Of a DNA stretch of 64,000 nucleotides, positions 1-7,122 are shown one piece after another. The stretch's first letter is position 1; each line of letters begins with the position of its first letter. The position numbers and the translations under genes are program-made. This stretch comes from Nocardia sp. NBC_01503 (GTDB lineage Bacteria; Actinomycetota; Actinomycetes; Mycobacteriales; Mycobacteriaceae). The notes beneath the pieces are model-generated. The model had not been told where the DNA came from. It was given only the letters and a program-made list of their open reading frames with translations, and ran no database searches. The DNA is taken from contig NZ_CP109596.1 in NCBI RefSeq assembly GCF_036327755.1, forward strand, positions 8,286,454 to 8,350,453, given 5' to 3'.

Positions 1-207
1 GAACTTCACGGCGACCAGGCTATTCGATGACCTGTCCGCCGGAAAAACCTGGTCCGCCCATCTTTGATATCCCAGCGGTGGCGCGGCCGCTCCGCCGACA
101 GAATCACCGCCGCGTAGGATTGGGAATAGTCGTCCGCGAAGAGGCGTTGACACGCATCGAGCCGTGCCCCTTCTCACGGGTTGAAAACAGGTCCTTTAGG
201 AGAGTTC

Positions 208-558
208 ATGACTGTGCAGAACGAGACCACCACTCACGGTGCGACTCTGACGGACGCCGCTGCCGCCAAGGCGAAGGCGCTGCTCGACCAGGAGGGCCGC
301 GACGACCTCGCGCTGCGGATCGCCGTGCAGCCCGGTGGCTGTGCCGGTCTGCGCTACCAGCTCTTCTTCGATGATCGTTCGCTCGACGGCGATCTGGTTG
401 TCGAGTTCGGTGGCGTCAAGCTCGCCGTCGACCGCATGAGCGCCCCGTACATCCAGGGCGCCTCGATCGACTTCGTCGACACCATCGAGAAGCAGGGCTT
501 CACCATCGACAACCCGAACGCCACCGGCTCCTGCGCCTGCGGCGACAGCTTCAACTGA
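208..558 (+). CDS. HesB/IscA-type iron-sulfur cluster carrier
   Basis: A 116-aa A-type carrier that would accept a nascent Fe-S cluster and pass it to apo-enzymes in the cytoplasm. The three conserved cysteines are visible: C45 in GGCAGLRY and C109/C111 in the C-terminal SCACG tail. The length matches the family (105-120 aa). The ATG at 208 is preceded by AGGAG at about 198-202; an in-frame TTG at 181 would add residues with no family counterpart. It is monocistronic, with a strong hairpin just downstream. The gene order with the adenosine kinase and ilvE/gcvT recalls the mycobacterial Rv2202c-Rv2211c region (from memory). It could be named erpA or iscA; sequence alone does not settle which. 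Confidence 0.93.
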   Translation: MTVQNETTTHGATLTDAAAAKAKALLDQEGRDDLALRIAVQPGGCAGLRYQLFFDDRSLDGDLVVEFGGVKLAVDRMSAPYIQGASIDFVDTIEKQGFTIDNPNATGSCACGDSFN

Positions 559-570
559 TCTGACGCATCC

Positions 571-605
571 AGCGCGGAACATTCCTTGACAGGAGGTTCC
601 GCGCT
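571..605 (+). terminator. Hairpin terminator after the HesB gene
   Basis: A perfect 10-bp inverted repeat, AGCGCGGAAC at 571-580 and GTTCCGCGCT at 596-605, flanks a 15-nt loop 10 nt after the HesB stop. There is no clear T-run, which is common for actinobacterial terminators. Confidence 0.7.
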
Positions 606-651
606 GTTGCATGTCCGAACAGAACGGACCCCACCCACTTCGGGAGTCCAG

Positions 652-811
652 GGCAGCACCCCTGCCAACTCCAGGAGACCGGAGGCAGCACCCCTGCCAA
701 CTCCAGGAGACCGGAGGCAGCACCCCTGCCAACTCCAGGAGACCGGAGGCAGCACCCCTGCCAACTCCGGGGGTCCGGGGGCAGCGCCCCTGGAATGCTC
801 CTGGGGGTTCG
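652..811. repeat. 32-bp tandem repeat, about five copies
   Basis: Units start at 652, 684, 716, 748 and 780, exactly 32 bp apart. The first three are essentially identical, the fourth diverges in its 3' half and the fifth is degenerate, grading into a GGGGCGAAGCCCC-type hairpin. Each unit contains GGCAG-CACCC-CTGCC, a 5-bp stem, so the array can fold into a series of small hairpins. No spacers separate the units, so it is not a CRISPR. It fills most of the 411-bp non-coding interval between the HesB and adenosine kinase genes; I see no gene in that interval. Confidence 0.9.
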
Positions 812-969
812 GGGGCGAAGCCCCTGAGAGCCCCGAGAGTTGGGTTTCCCCGTCTCGGACAGTGTATTTTCAAGGTGCGGACCTGTCGGTTCGCCCAATC
901 CACCCGGCCCCGCGTCTGCCCCGTCTCGTATAGGTGTGCGCAGCGCACGTCACCGAAGGATCGACACCC

Positions 970-1941
970 GTGACCATCGCCGTGTCCGCCTCCATTGCGA
1001 CCGACCATCTCATGCGCTTCCCGGGGAAATTCTCCGATGTACTGCTCGCCGACCAGTTGCAGCATGTATCCCTGAGCTTCCTCGTCGACGACCTGGTTAT
1101 CCGCCGCGGCGGCGTGGCGGGCAATATCGCCTACGCCATGGGCCTGCTCGGCCAGACCCCGCTGCTGGTCGGCGCGGTCGGCCCCGACTTCGGTGACTAC
1201 CGGCAATGGCTGGAGTCCAACGGCGTCGACTGCTCCGCCGTGCACACCTCCACCGAGGCGCACACCGCGCGTTTCGTCTGCACCACCGATGAGTCCATGG
1301 CGCAGATCGCCTCGTTCTATCCGGGCGCGATGAGCGAGGCCCGCGAAATCTCCATCGGCGAGCTGGCCGCGGACCGCGACCTCGAACTGGTGCTCGTCGG
1401 CGCGAACGATCCCGACGCCATGGTGCTGCACACCGAACAGTGCCGCGCCGCGGGCATCCCCTTCGCCGCCGACCCGTCCCAGCAGCTGGCCCGCCTGGAC
1501 GGTGAACAGGCGCTCTCGCTCATCGACGGTGCCGCCTACCTGTTCACCAATGAGTACGAGTGGGGCCTGCTGGTGCAGAAGACCGGCCTCACCGAAGCCG
1601 AAATCGGTGAGCGCGTTGGCATTCGGGTGACGACCCTCGGCTCCAAGGGCGCCAAGATCGTCGACAAGGACGGCACCGAACTCCACGTCGACGTGGTTCC
1701 CGACAATGCCAAGGTCGACCCCACCGGCGTCGGCGACGGCTTCCGCGCGGGCTTCCTCACCGGCCACACCGCGGGCCTGTCCCTCGAGCGCTCGGCCCAG
1801 TTGGGTTCGCTCATCGCCGTTCTCATCCTGGAGACCATCGGCACCCAGGAATGGACCCTGGACAAGGACGTCGCCCTCAAGCGCCTGCGCGAGGCGTACG
1901 GTCCCGAAGCGGCTTCCGAGATCGAACATATTCTTCGCTGA
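970..1941 (+). CDS. adoK: Adenosine kinase (PfkB/ribokinase family)
   Basis: A 323-aa PfkB-family sugar/nucleoside kinase that phosphorylates adenosine to AMP in purine salvage. The N-terminus VTIAVSASIATDHLMRFPG and the internal GGVAGN signature closely recall M. tuberculosis Rv2202c (AdoK/CbhK) from memory. The C-terminal ATP-binding motif DPTGVGDGFRAGF carries the catalytic Asp at about residue 256. I chose the GTG at 970 because homology begins there and GAAGGA lies at 955-960; the upstream GTG at 934 would add 12 unrelated residues. It is followed by an intrinsic terminator, so it is probably a single-gene unit. Ribokinase or a general carbohydrate kinase is the alternative annotation. 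Confidence 0.92.
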   Translation: MTIAVSASIATDHLMRFPGKFSDVLLADQLQHVSLSFLVDDLVIRRGGVAGNIAYAMGLLGQTPLLVGAVGPDFGDYRQWLESNGVDCSAVHTSTEAHTARFVCTTDESMAQIASFYPGAMSEAREISIGELAADRDLELVLVGANDPDAMVLHTEQCRAAGIPFAADPSQQLARLDGEQALSLIDGAAYLFTNEYEWGLLVQKTGLTEAEIGERVGIRVTTLGSKGAKIVDKDGTELHVDVVPDNAKVDPTGVGDGFRAGFLTGHTAGLSLERSAQLGSLIAVLILETIGTQEWTLDKDVALKRLREAYGPEAASEIEHILR

Positions 1942-1962
1942 AACCTGCTCGACAAGTTCGTA

Positions 1963-2000
1963 CCGCACGCTGATCAAGTGATCGGCGTGCGGTTCTTTTT
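1963..2000 (+). terminator. Intrinsic terminator after adoK
   Basis: CCGCACGC (1963-1970) pairs with GCGTGCGG (1985-1992), with further pairing of TGATCA/TGATC inside. The stem is followed by TTCTTTTT, giving a canonical Rho-independent terminator. Confidence 0.9.
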
Positions 2001-2070
2001 GCGCGAGAACCGGACCTGATCACCGCGGTTCATTCGCGTTCTTCTGCCAGCGCTTCTTTCGAAGGACCTG

Positions 2071-3177
2071 ATGATGGTGGTACGGGTCGGCGTCGTGGAT
2101 CTGCTTTCACTTCGGCCGGACAGCATGACGAAACGCGTATTCGTCGAGGCGGTGCGCGGAGCGACCGAACGGCTCGGGTGGGTGATGCCGGAGTCGCCGT
2201 TCGATGGTGATGCGCCGACTGCGCGAGGCACGGAAACCACTCTCGGCCAGAGTAATTCGCCCGGTGTTGCGCTAGCCGAGCTCGGCGGACTCGACGATGT
2301 CGGCGCGCGGGTGGAGCTGACTTGCTTCGGGATCGATCCGCTCGGTTCGCCCGACGCGGTCGACTGGCCCGCACTGGCCGCGATGGACGCGCTGATCATC
2401 AGCGGCAGTGAGCCCACCGCGACCGATATCGCGGATGAACCATGCCTGGCGATCATCGAGCGGCTGCTGCGGGAGTGCTCGGGCACCGCCTCGCTGCTGT
2501 TCTCGTGCCAATCCGCGCATGCCGCGCTGTATCTGCTGCACGGGTTGCGCCGCCAGCGGCTGACGGAGCGCTGCCATGGTGTTTTCGATCATCGGGTTCA
2601 GCTAGCACCGGGAGCTCTCGGACTTGGTGAAATAAATTCTGCCGCAGCGGATTTCGCGAACGGTCCGGAGGCCGTACTGACAGCGGGACTCACCACGCCT
2701 GTGCGCGCGCCACATTCGCGGTGGAATGTGATGACCTCGGCAGACGTGCGTTCGGCCGGACTCACCGTGCTCCTCGATTCCGAGGAAGCGGAATGGCAGT
2801 TGGCCATCGGCCCCGAAGGGCTGCGGCACGTCTTCATACAGGGCCATCCCGAATATCTGCCGGACACCGTTGCCCGCGAGTATCGCCGGGACCTGCGTCG
2901 TTGGATCGCCGATCAGACGCTGCCATTCCCTCTGATTCCGGTGGGGTACTTCCCGGCCGAGGTGCACGAGCGACTCACCGCGCATGCCGAATCGGTGCGC
3001 ATCCATCGCGACCCGGCCCTGCTCGACGCACTGATGCTGCCCGCGGATCACACCGAAGTGGCCCGCGACTGGTCCACACATTCGCAGACGTTCTTCGCGA
3101 ATTGGCTGGAAGCCGTGCGGGATCGGCGCATACCGAAACGCGGGAGCGCGCTGTCGTCGTCGGAACCCGCCTACTGA
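2071..3177 (+). CDS. MetA/HTS-fold class I amidotransferase-like acyltransferase
   Basis: A 368-aa protein with the homoserine O-succinyltransferase (MetA) fold. Visible landmarks are LLFSCQSAHAAL with the probable nucleophile Cys146, a GVFDH segment, APHSRWNV, and IQGHPEY with His259/Glu261, which with the Cys form the MetA-type triad. In the MetA family these act with homoserine and an acyl-CoA. This sequence is longer than E. coli MetA (about 309 aa) and diverges around the nucleophile (SCQSA rather than the usual CWGAQA), so the acceptor may not be homoserine. The ATG at 2071 follows GAAGGA. No methionine gene is adjacent. Confidence 0.72.
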   Translation: MMVVRVGVVDLLSLRPDSMTKRVFVEAVRGATERLGWVMPESPFDGDAPTARGTETTLGQSNSPGVALAELGGLDDVGARVELTCFGIDPLGSPDAVDWPALAAMDALIISGSEPTATDIADEPCLAIIERLLRECSGTASLLFSCQSAHAALYLLHGLRRQRLTERCHGVFDHRVQLAPGALGLGEINSAAADFANGPEAVLTAGLTTPVRAPHSRWNVMTSADVRSAGLTVLLDSEEAEWQLAIGPEGLRHVFIQGHPEYLPDTVAREYRRDLRRWIADQTLPFPLIPVGYFPAEVHERLTAHAESVRIHRDPALLDALMLPADHTEVARDWSTHSQTFFANWLEAVRDRRIPKRGSALSSSEPAY

Positions 3178-3201
3178 GGTATGAGGAGAGCGCGTCTCCG
3201 T

Positions 3202-3293
3202 CGTCGTCCCCGCACGCCCGTCCGTCATCCCCGCATGCCTACCTGCCATCACGGCGTGCTCACCCGTCATCCCGGCATGCTTTTGGCCGGGAT
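3202..3293 (+). repeat. 21-bp tandem repeat ending in a hairpin
   Basis: Four diverged copies of a CGTCATCCCCGCATGC-like unit start at 3202, 3223, 3244 and 3265, 21 bp apart. The last copy continues into an 8-bp stem, ATCCCGGC (3269-3276) / GCCGGGAT (3286-3293). It lies directly downstream of the MetA-like gene and could also terminate it. The rest of 3178-3428 shows no gene. Confidence 0.75.
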
Positions 3294-3428
3294 CCACACA
3301 GGTCCCATACGCAGCACACCAGCCCCCGGCCGAGACGGAGCCTGCGTCTCGAGCAAGTCTGGGCGACGGTCCAACTTCGGTGGGGGTCCGGCACATTCAA
3401 TCGTGTCCGAGGCAATAGGGTGTTCGCT

Positions 3429-4142
3429 ATGGCCTCGGACCGTTTGTATTTTCGTCAGCTGCTCGCGGGTCGCGACTGGGCGGTCGGTGATCCGATCGCC
3501 ACGCAGATGCGGAACTTCGCGTACCTGATCGGCGATCGGGAGACCGGCGACTGCGTGGTGGTCGACCCGGCGTACGCCGCCGCGGACCTGGTGGAGATCG
3601 CCGAGGCCGACGGGATGCGGCTGTCGGGTGTGCTGGCCACGCATCATCATCCCGATCATGTCGGCGGCACCATGCTCGGCTTCACGCTCAGCGGAGTGAA
3701 GGAGCTGCTGGAGAAGGTCTCCGTGCCGGTGCACGTCAATGCCGAGGAGCTGCCGTGGGTCGCGAATGTCACCGGGATCGCGCCCAGTGAACTGACCGGG
3801 CACGCGCACGGGGATAAGGTCGCGGTCGGCGGATTCGAGATCGAGCTGCTGCACACACCCGGACATACGCCGGGTAGCCAGTGCTTCCTCTTCCAGGATC
3901 GGCTGATCGCGGGCGACACCCTGTTCGTCGATGGCTGCGGCCGCACCGACTTCCCCGGCGGCAACTCCGAGGATATGTTCCACAGCCTGCGCTCTTTGGC
4001 CGCGCTGCAAGGCAATCCGGTGGTGTACCCGGGTCACTGGTACTCCGAGGAGCCGAGCGCCGAGCTGACCAAGATCGTCGAGAAGAACTACGTCATGCGG
4101 CCGAAGACCTTGGACGAGTGGCAGATGTTCATACCCAGCTGA
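3429..4142 (+). CDS. Metallo-beta-lactamase fold hydrolase (glyoxalase II/persulfide dioxygenase-like)
   Basis: A 237-aa cytosolic MBL-fold enzyme. Metal ligands are all present: H72-x-H74-x-D76-H77 (THHHPDH), H146 in HTPGHTPGS, D163 in AGDTLF and H203 in YPGHWY. The GCGRTDF segment after D163 is shared with the ETHE1/persulfide dioxygenase and glyoxalase II branches, so the likely substrates are glutathione- or mycothiol-type thioesters or persulfides; I cannot choose between them. The reading frame is open for a long way upstream, but homology starts at the ATG at 3429 (MASDRLYFRQ), and the region before it holds the repeats above. It converges on ilvE across a bidirectional terminator. Confidence 0.85.
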   Translation: MASDRLYFRQLLAGRDWAVGDPIATQMRNFAYLIGDRETGDCVVVDPAYAAADLVEIAEADGMRLSGVLATHHHPDHVGGTMLGFTLSGVKELLEKVSVPVHVNAEELPWVANVTGIAPSELTGHAHGDKVAVGGFEIELLHTPGHTPGSQCFLFQDRLIAGDTLFVDGCGRTDFPGGNSEDMFHSLRSLAALQGNPVVYPGHWYSEEPSAELTKIVEKNYVMRPKTLDEWQMFIPS

Positions 4143-4267
4143 TTTCGGTTGCGGGCGGCCAGGCGCGGCGGCCCGCGCGCTGACGGCTCGAGCAACATCG
4201 GCCCCAGGCCGGCGGGGGTGGAGACCTGCTCGGCGACGAATGCGTCAGGCCGCTTCTCCGAAAACGC

Positions 4268-4302
4268 AACGCCCGCTCCGAATCCCATTCGGAGCGGGCG
4301 TT
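4268..4302. terminator. Bidirectional terminator between the MBL gene and ilvE
   Basis: A perfect 16-bp inverted repeat (AACGCCCGCTCCGAAT at 4268-4283, partner at 4287-4302) has a 3-nt loop, a T-run on the plus side and an A-run on the other. It serves both convergent genes. Confidence 0.95.
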
Positions 4303-4318
4303 TTCACGTGTGCGGGCG

Positions 4319-5419
4319 TTACGCCATGGTGCGCAGCCAGCCGTGGCTGTCGGCGAAGGTTCCGCGCTGGATACCGGTGAGGGTGTCCCGCAGCGCCATG
4401 GTGACCTCGCCCGGTTCGCCTCCGCCGATGACGAATTCGCCCTCGGCGGACTTCACCGTGCCGACCGGGGTGATCACCGCGGCGGTACCGCAGGCGAAAA
4501 CCTCCGAGATTTCCCCGTTTTCAGCACCCTTGCGCCACTCGTCGACCGAAATCTTGCGCTCCTCAACGGGATACCCGGAATCGGCGGCAAGGGTGAGCAG
4601 CGAATCGCGGGTGATACCCGGCAGCAGCGAGCCGGACAGCTCCGGCGTCACCAACCGCGCCTGCGAGCCGGTGCCGAAGACGAAGAAGAGGTTATTGGTG
4701 CCCATCTCCTCGACGTACGCGCGCTCGATGGCATCGAGCCACACGACCTGATCACAGCCCTCTTCGGAGGCTTGCTTCTGCGCCAGCAGCGAGGAGGCGT
4801 AGTTACCCGCGACCTTCGCCTCACCGGTACCGCCCGGGGCGGCACGCACGTATTCGGTCGACAGCCACACCTTCACCGGCTTCACACCGCGCGGGAAGTA
4901 CGCGCCCGCAGGCGAACCCAGCAGCAGGTACTTGTACGCGGCGGCGGGCTTCACACCCAGTCCGGCCTCGGTGGCGAACATGAACGGCCGCAGGTACAGC
5001 GACTCCTCACCACCGGCGGGCGGGACCCACGCGGAGTCGACTTCCAGCAGCTGACGCACGGATTCGATGAACAGCTCATCGGGCAGCTCGGCCATGGCCA
5101 TGCGCGCCGCCGAGCGACGGAATCGCGCCGCATTGGCATCGACGCGGAAGGTCGCGATGCTGCCATCGGCCTGCCGGTACGCCTTCAACCCCTCGAAGAT
5201 GGCCTGCCCGTAGTGGAACACCATGGTCGCCGGGTCCATGGACAGCGGTCCGTACGGTTCGACCTGCGGGTTCACCCACTCTCCATCGCGGTAGTCGATG
5301 GACACCATGTGATCGGTGAAGAACCGCCCGAATCCAGGGGCCGCGAGAATCTCCCGCCGTCGCTCCGCCGAGGTGGGCGCGGGGTGCGAGGTGCGGGTGA
5401 ACTGCGCGGCGACTGTCAT
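4319..5419 (-). CDS. ilvE: Branched-chain amino acid aminotransferase
   Basis: A 366-aa fold-type IV PLP aminotransferase that interconverts Leu/Ile/Val and their 2-keto acids. Visible signatures are the N-terminal FTDHMVSIDY...GEWVNP, FHYGQAIFEGLKAYR, RPFMFATE, the PLP lysine K202 in GEAKVAGNYA, and VEEMGTNNLFFV. The length and IlvE-specific motifs match actinobacterial IlvE (Rv2210c-like, from memory). The start is ATG at 5419 (MTVAAQFTRT); an upstream in-frame GTG at 5461 would add 14 residues outside the family consensus. It is in the same orientation as gcvT, as in mycobacteria. Confidence 0.95.
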   Translation of the reverse strand: MTVAAQFTRTSHPAPTSAERRREILAAPGFGRFFTDHMVSIDYRDGEWVNPQVEPYGPLSMDPATMVFHYGQAIFEGLKAYRQADGSIATFRVDANAARFRRSAARMAMAELPDELFIESVRQLLEVDSAWVPPAGGEESLYLRPFMFATEAGLGVKPAAAYKYLLLGSPAGAYFPRGVKPVKVWLSTEYVRAAPGGTGEAKVAGNYASSLLAQKQASEEGCDQVVWLDAIERAYVEEMGTNNLFFVFGTGSQARLVTPELSGSLLPGITRDSLLTLAADSGYPVEERKISVDEWRKGAENGEISEVFACGTAAVITPVGTVKSAEGEFVIGGGEPGEVTMALRDTLTGIQRGTFADSHGWLRTMA

Positions 5420-5513
5420 GACGGCGAGTTTAATTTGCCGGTCCAGCGGACACGCCGCCACCCACCCACCGGCCGGAAGTCGTGGCGTTTCGCCTGCGGG
5501 TCACCCGGCTTTT

Positions 5514-5573
5514 TCGTGCACTTGCCACCATCTTCAGGCGGAAAACCACCCATCCGAAGCGGCAAGTGCACGA
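5514..5573. repeat. 13-bp perfect inverted repeat between ilvE and gcvT
   Basis: TCGTGCACTTGCC (5514-5526) and GGCAAGTGCACGA (5561-5573) are perfect reverse complements around a 34-nt loop. The structure lies immediately downstream of the gcvT stop. It has no T-run in the gcvT direction, so it may be a small mobile palindrome or a processing hairpin instead of a terminator. Confidence 0.8.
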
Positions 5574-5582
5574 TTAGGACAG

Positions 5583-6749
5583 TTACGCGGTGTGCGGTTC
5601 CACGAACGGCGGCTTGACGACCTCACACTTGATGCGGCGACCACGCACATCGACCTCGACCTCATCGCCGGGTTCGATCTTCGCGGCGGTATCGAGCAGC
5701 GCGAGCGCGATACCCACCTTGAGGCTCGGCGAGAACGTGCCGGAGGTGGTCTCACCGACCTGCTCGTCTCCGCGCATCACGGCCTGCCCCTGGCGCAGCA
5801 CGCCACGATCGATTGCCTTGAGCCCCAGCAGCAGTCGCCGCGGACCGGCCGCCTTCTCCTGCTCCAACGCTTCCTTACCCCAGAACTCCGGCTTCTTCCA
5901 GCCGACAGCCCAGCCGGTGCGCGCCTGCAACGGCGAAATGTCAACGGAGAGTTCGTGTCCGTGCAGCGGGTAACCCATTTCGGTGCGCAGGGTATCGCGC
6001 GCGCCGAGCCCGGCGGCCTGACCACCCGCGGCTTCGACCTGCGTCACCAGCGCCCGGAACACCGCCTCAGCATCATCCCACTTCGGCAGCAATTCGTACC
6101 CGTGCTCACCGGTGTAGCCGGTCCGGCACACGCGCACCGGCCGCCCCTCCCACTCGGCGTCGGCGTACGCCATGTACTCCATATCGGTCGGCAACCCCAG
6201 CGCCGCAAGCACTTCCGCCGACTTCGGCCCCTGCACCGCGAACACCGCATACCCGCGATGCTCATCGGTCACGGTGATGCCCTCGGGCGCCTGCTTCTTC
6301 AACTCGGCGACAACGGCCGCGGTATTGGCCGCATTCGGCACCAGGAAGATCTCGTCATCACTCACGTAATAGGCGATGAGGTCATCGATCACGCCACCCT
6401 CGGGCGTGCAGCACAACGTGTACTGCGCCTTCCCCGGGCGAATGCGGTTCAGGTCATTGCTCAACGCCGAGTTCACGAAAGCCGCAGCCCCGGTCCCCTT
6501 CACGGTGGCTTTGCCCAGGTGGCTGACATCGAACAGCCCGACAGCGGTCCGAACGGCGGTGTGCTCGCCCACGGTGCCCGCATACGAAACAGGCATCTCC
6601 CACCCCCCGAACGGAGCGAACGTCGCCCCGAGCTCGACGTGGACGTTATGGATAGGTCCCTGCAGCAGCTTCTCGTCGGTCACCCGAAGCAGCTTATCGG
6701 TCTCCGCACCCACGTTTGTGATGCGGGCAATTCCCCCCACATCGGTCAT
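5583..6749 (-). CDS. gcvT: Aminomethyltransferase (glycine cleavage T protein)
   Basis: A 388-aa tetrahydrofolate-dependent T protein that takes the aminomethyl group from lipoylated H protein, releasing ammonia and forming methylene-THF. Recognisable family stretches are GATFAPFGGWEMPVSYAG, TAVGLFDVSHLGK, the SNDLNRI segment with the catalytic-type Asp, PEGGVIDDLIAYY, CRTGYTGEHGYE and LGARDTLRTEMGYPLHG. The start is ATG at 6749; the open frame further upstream runs across the divergent T7SS gene and is not coding. Only about 48 bp separate it from the divergent gene at 6798, so the two promoters must overlap. Confidence 0.95.
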   Translation of the reverse strand: MTDVGGIARITNVGAETDKLLRVTDEKLLQGPIHNVHVELGATFAPFGGWEMPVSYAGTVGEHTAVRTAVGLFDVSHLGKATVKGTGAAAFVNSALSNDLNRIRPGKAQYTLCCTPEGGVIDDLIAYYVSDDEIFLVPNAANTAAVVAELKKQAPEGITVTDEHRGYAVFAVQGPKSAEVLAALGLPTDMEYMAYADAEWEGRPVRVCRTGYTGEHGYELLPKWDDAEAVFRALVTQVEAAGGQAAGLGARDTLRTEMGYPLHGHELSVDISPLQARTGWAVGWKKPEFWGKEALEQEKAAGPRRLLLGLKAIDRGVLRQGQAVMRGDEQVGETTSGTFSPSLKVGIALALLDTAAKIEPGDEVEVDVRGRRIKCEVVKPPFVEPHTA

Positions 6750-6797
6750 AGCAACCTGCGATAGAGTCTGCCGGAAGTTTGCAGTTGAGGGAGCACC

Positions 6798-7118
6798 ATG
6801 CCATTCGAAGTCAACCCCGACGGCCTCCGCGCCGCCGCGGGCGCGCTTGCCCTGCTCCCCGGCGATATAGACCGCGCTCCCCACCTCGCTGCCGAACCGG
6901 TTGCCGCGAAGATGCCCGGGTCCGCCGCGGGAGCCGCCCTCGGCCAATCCGACGCATTGAGCCGTAAGGCGAAGGAAGTCCTGAAGGCGCGTTTCGACGA
7001 GTTCTCCACCGCCCTCACCCTCGCCGCCGACACCTACCAGGGCACCGATACCGACGCCGCGAACCGCCTGGCAATGCTCCCCGATATCAACTCCGGCGAC
7101 CCGCACGCGGGCCGGTGA
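6798..7118 (+). CDS. EspC-like T7SS-associated small protein
   Basis: A 106-aa, largely helical protein of the EspC/ESX-secretion-target type. Near the C-terminus it carries YQGTD, matching the YxxxD/E general T7SS secretion signal, in the context ADTYQGTDTDAANRL. Family members typically heterodimerise with a larger partner encoded next to them, and here the 468-aa gene starts 4 bp after its stop. An RBS-like GAGGGAG precedes the ATG. It is the first gene of a four-gene operon (6798-9133). No ESX machinery genes are in the window, so export would depend on one elsewhere. Paralogous in design to 44468-44788. Confidence 0.78.
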   Translation: MPFEVNPDGLRAAAGALALLPGDIDRAPHLAAEPVAAKMPGSAAGAALGQSDALSRKAKEVLKARFDEFSTALTLAADTYQGTDTDAANRLAMLPDINSGDPHAGR

Positions 7119-7122
7119 CCTC

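Noticed and set aside
1..207. Gene at the left window edge
   Set aside because: The short frames there have no coding character and no homology I recognise; the stretch reads as the upstream region of the HesB gene.
652..811. Possible CRISPR array
   Set aside because: The 32-bp units are contiguous with no unique spacers and no cas genes.
196..1977. Long minus-strand open frame opposite the HesB gene and adoK
   Set aside because: It is the antisense shadow of two well-supported genes and of the repeat array; the product is low-complexity and matches nothing.
4310..5617. Long plus-strand open frame opposite ilvE
   Set aside because: Shadow of a clear ilvE; the His/Arg/Gly-rich product is typical of antisense reading in GC-rich DNA.
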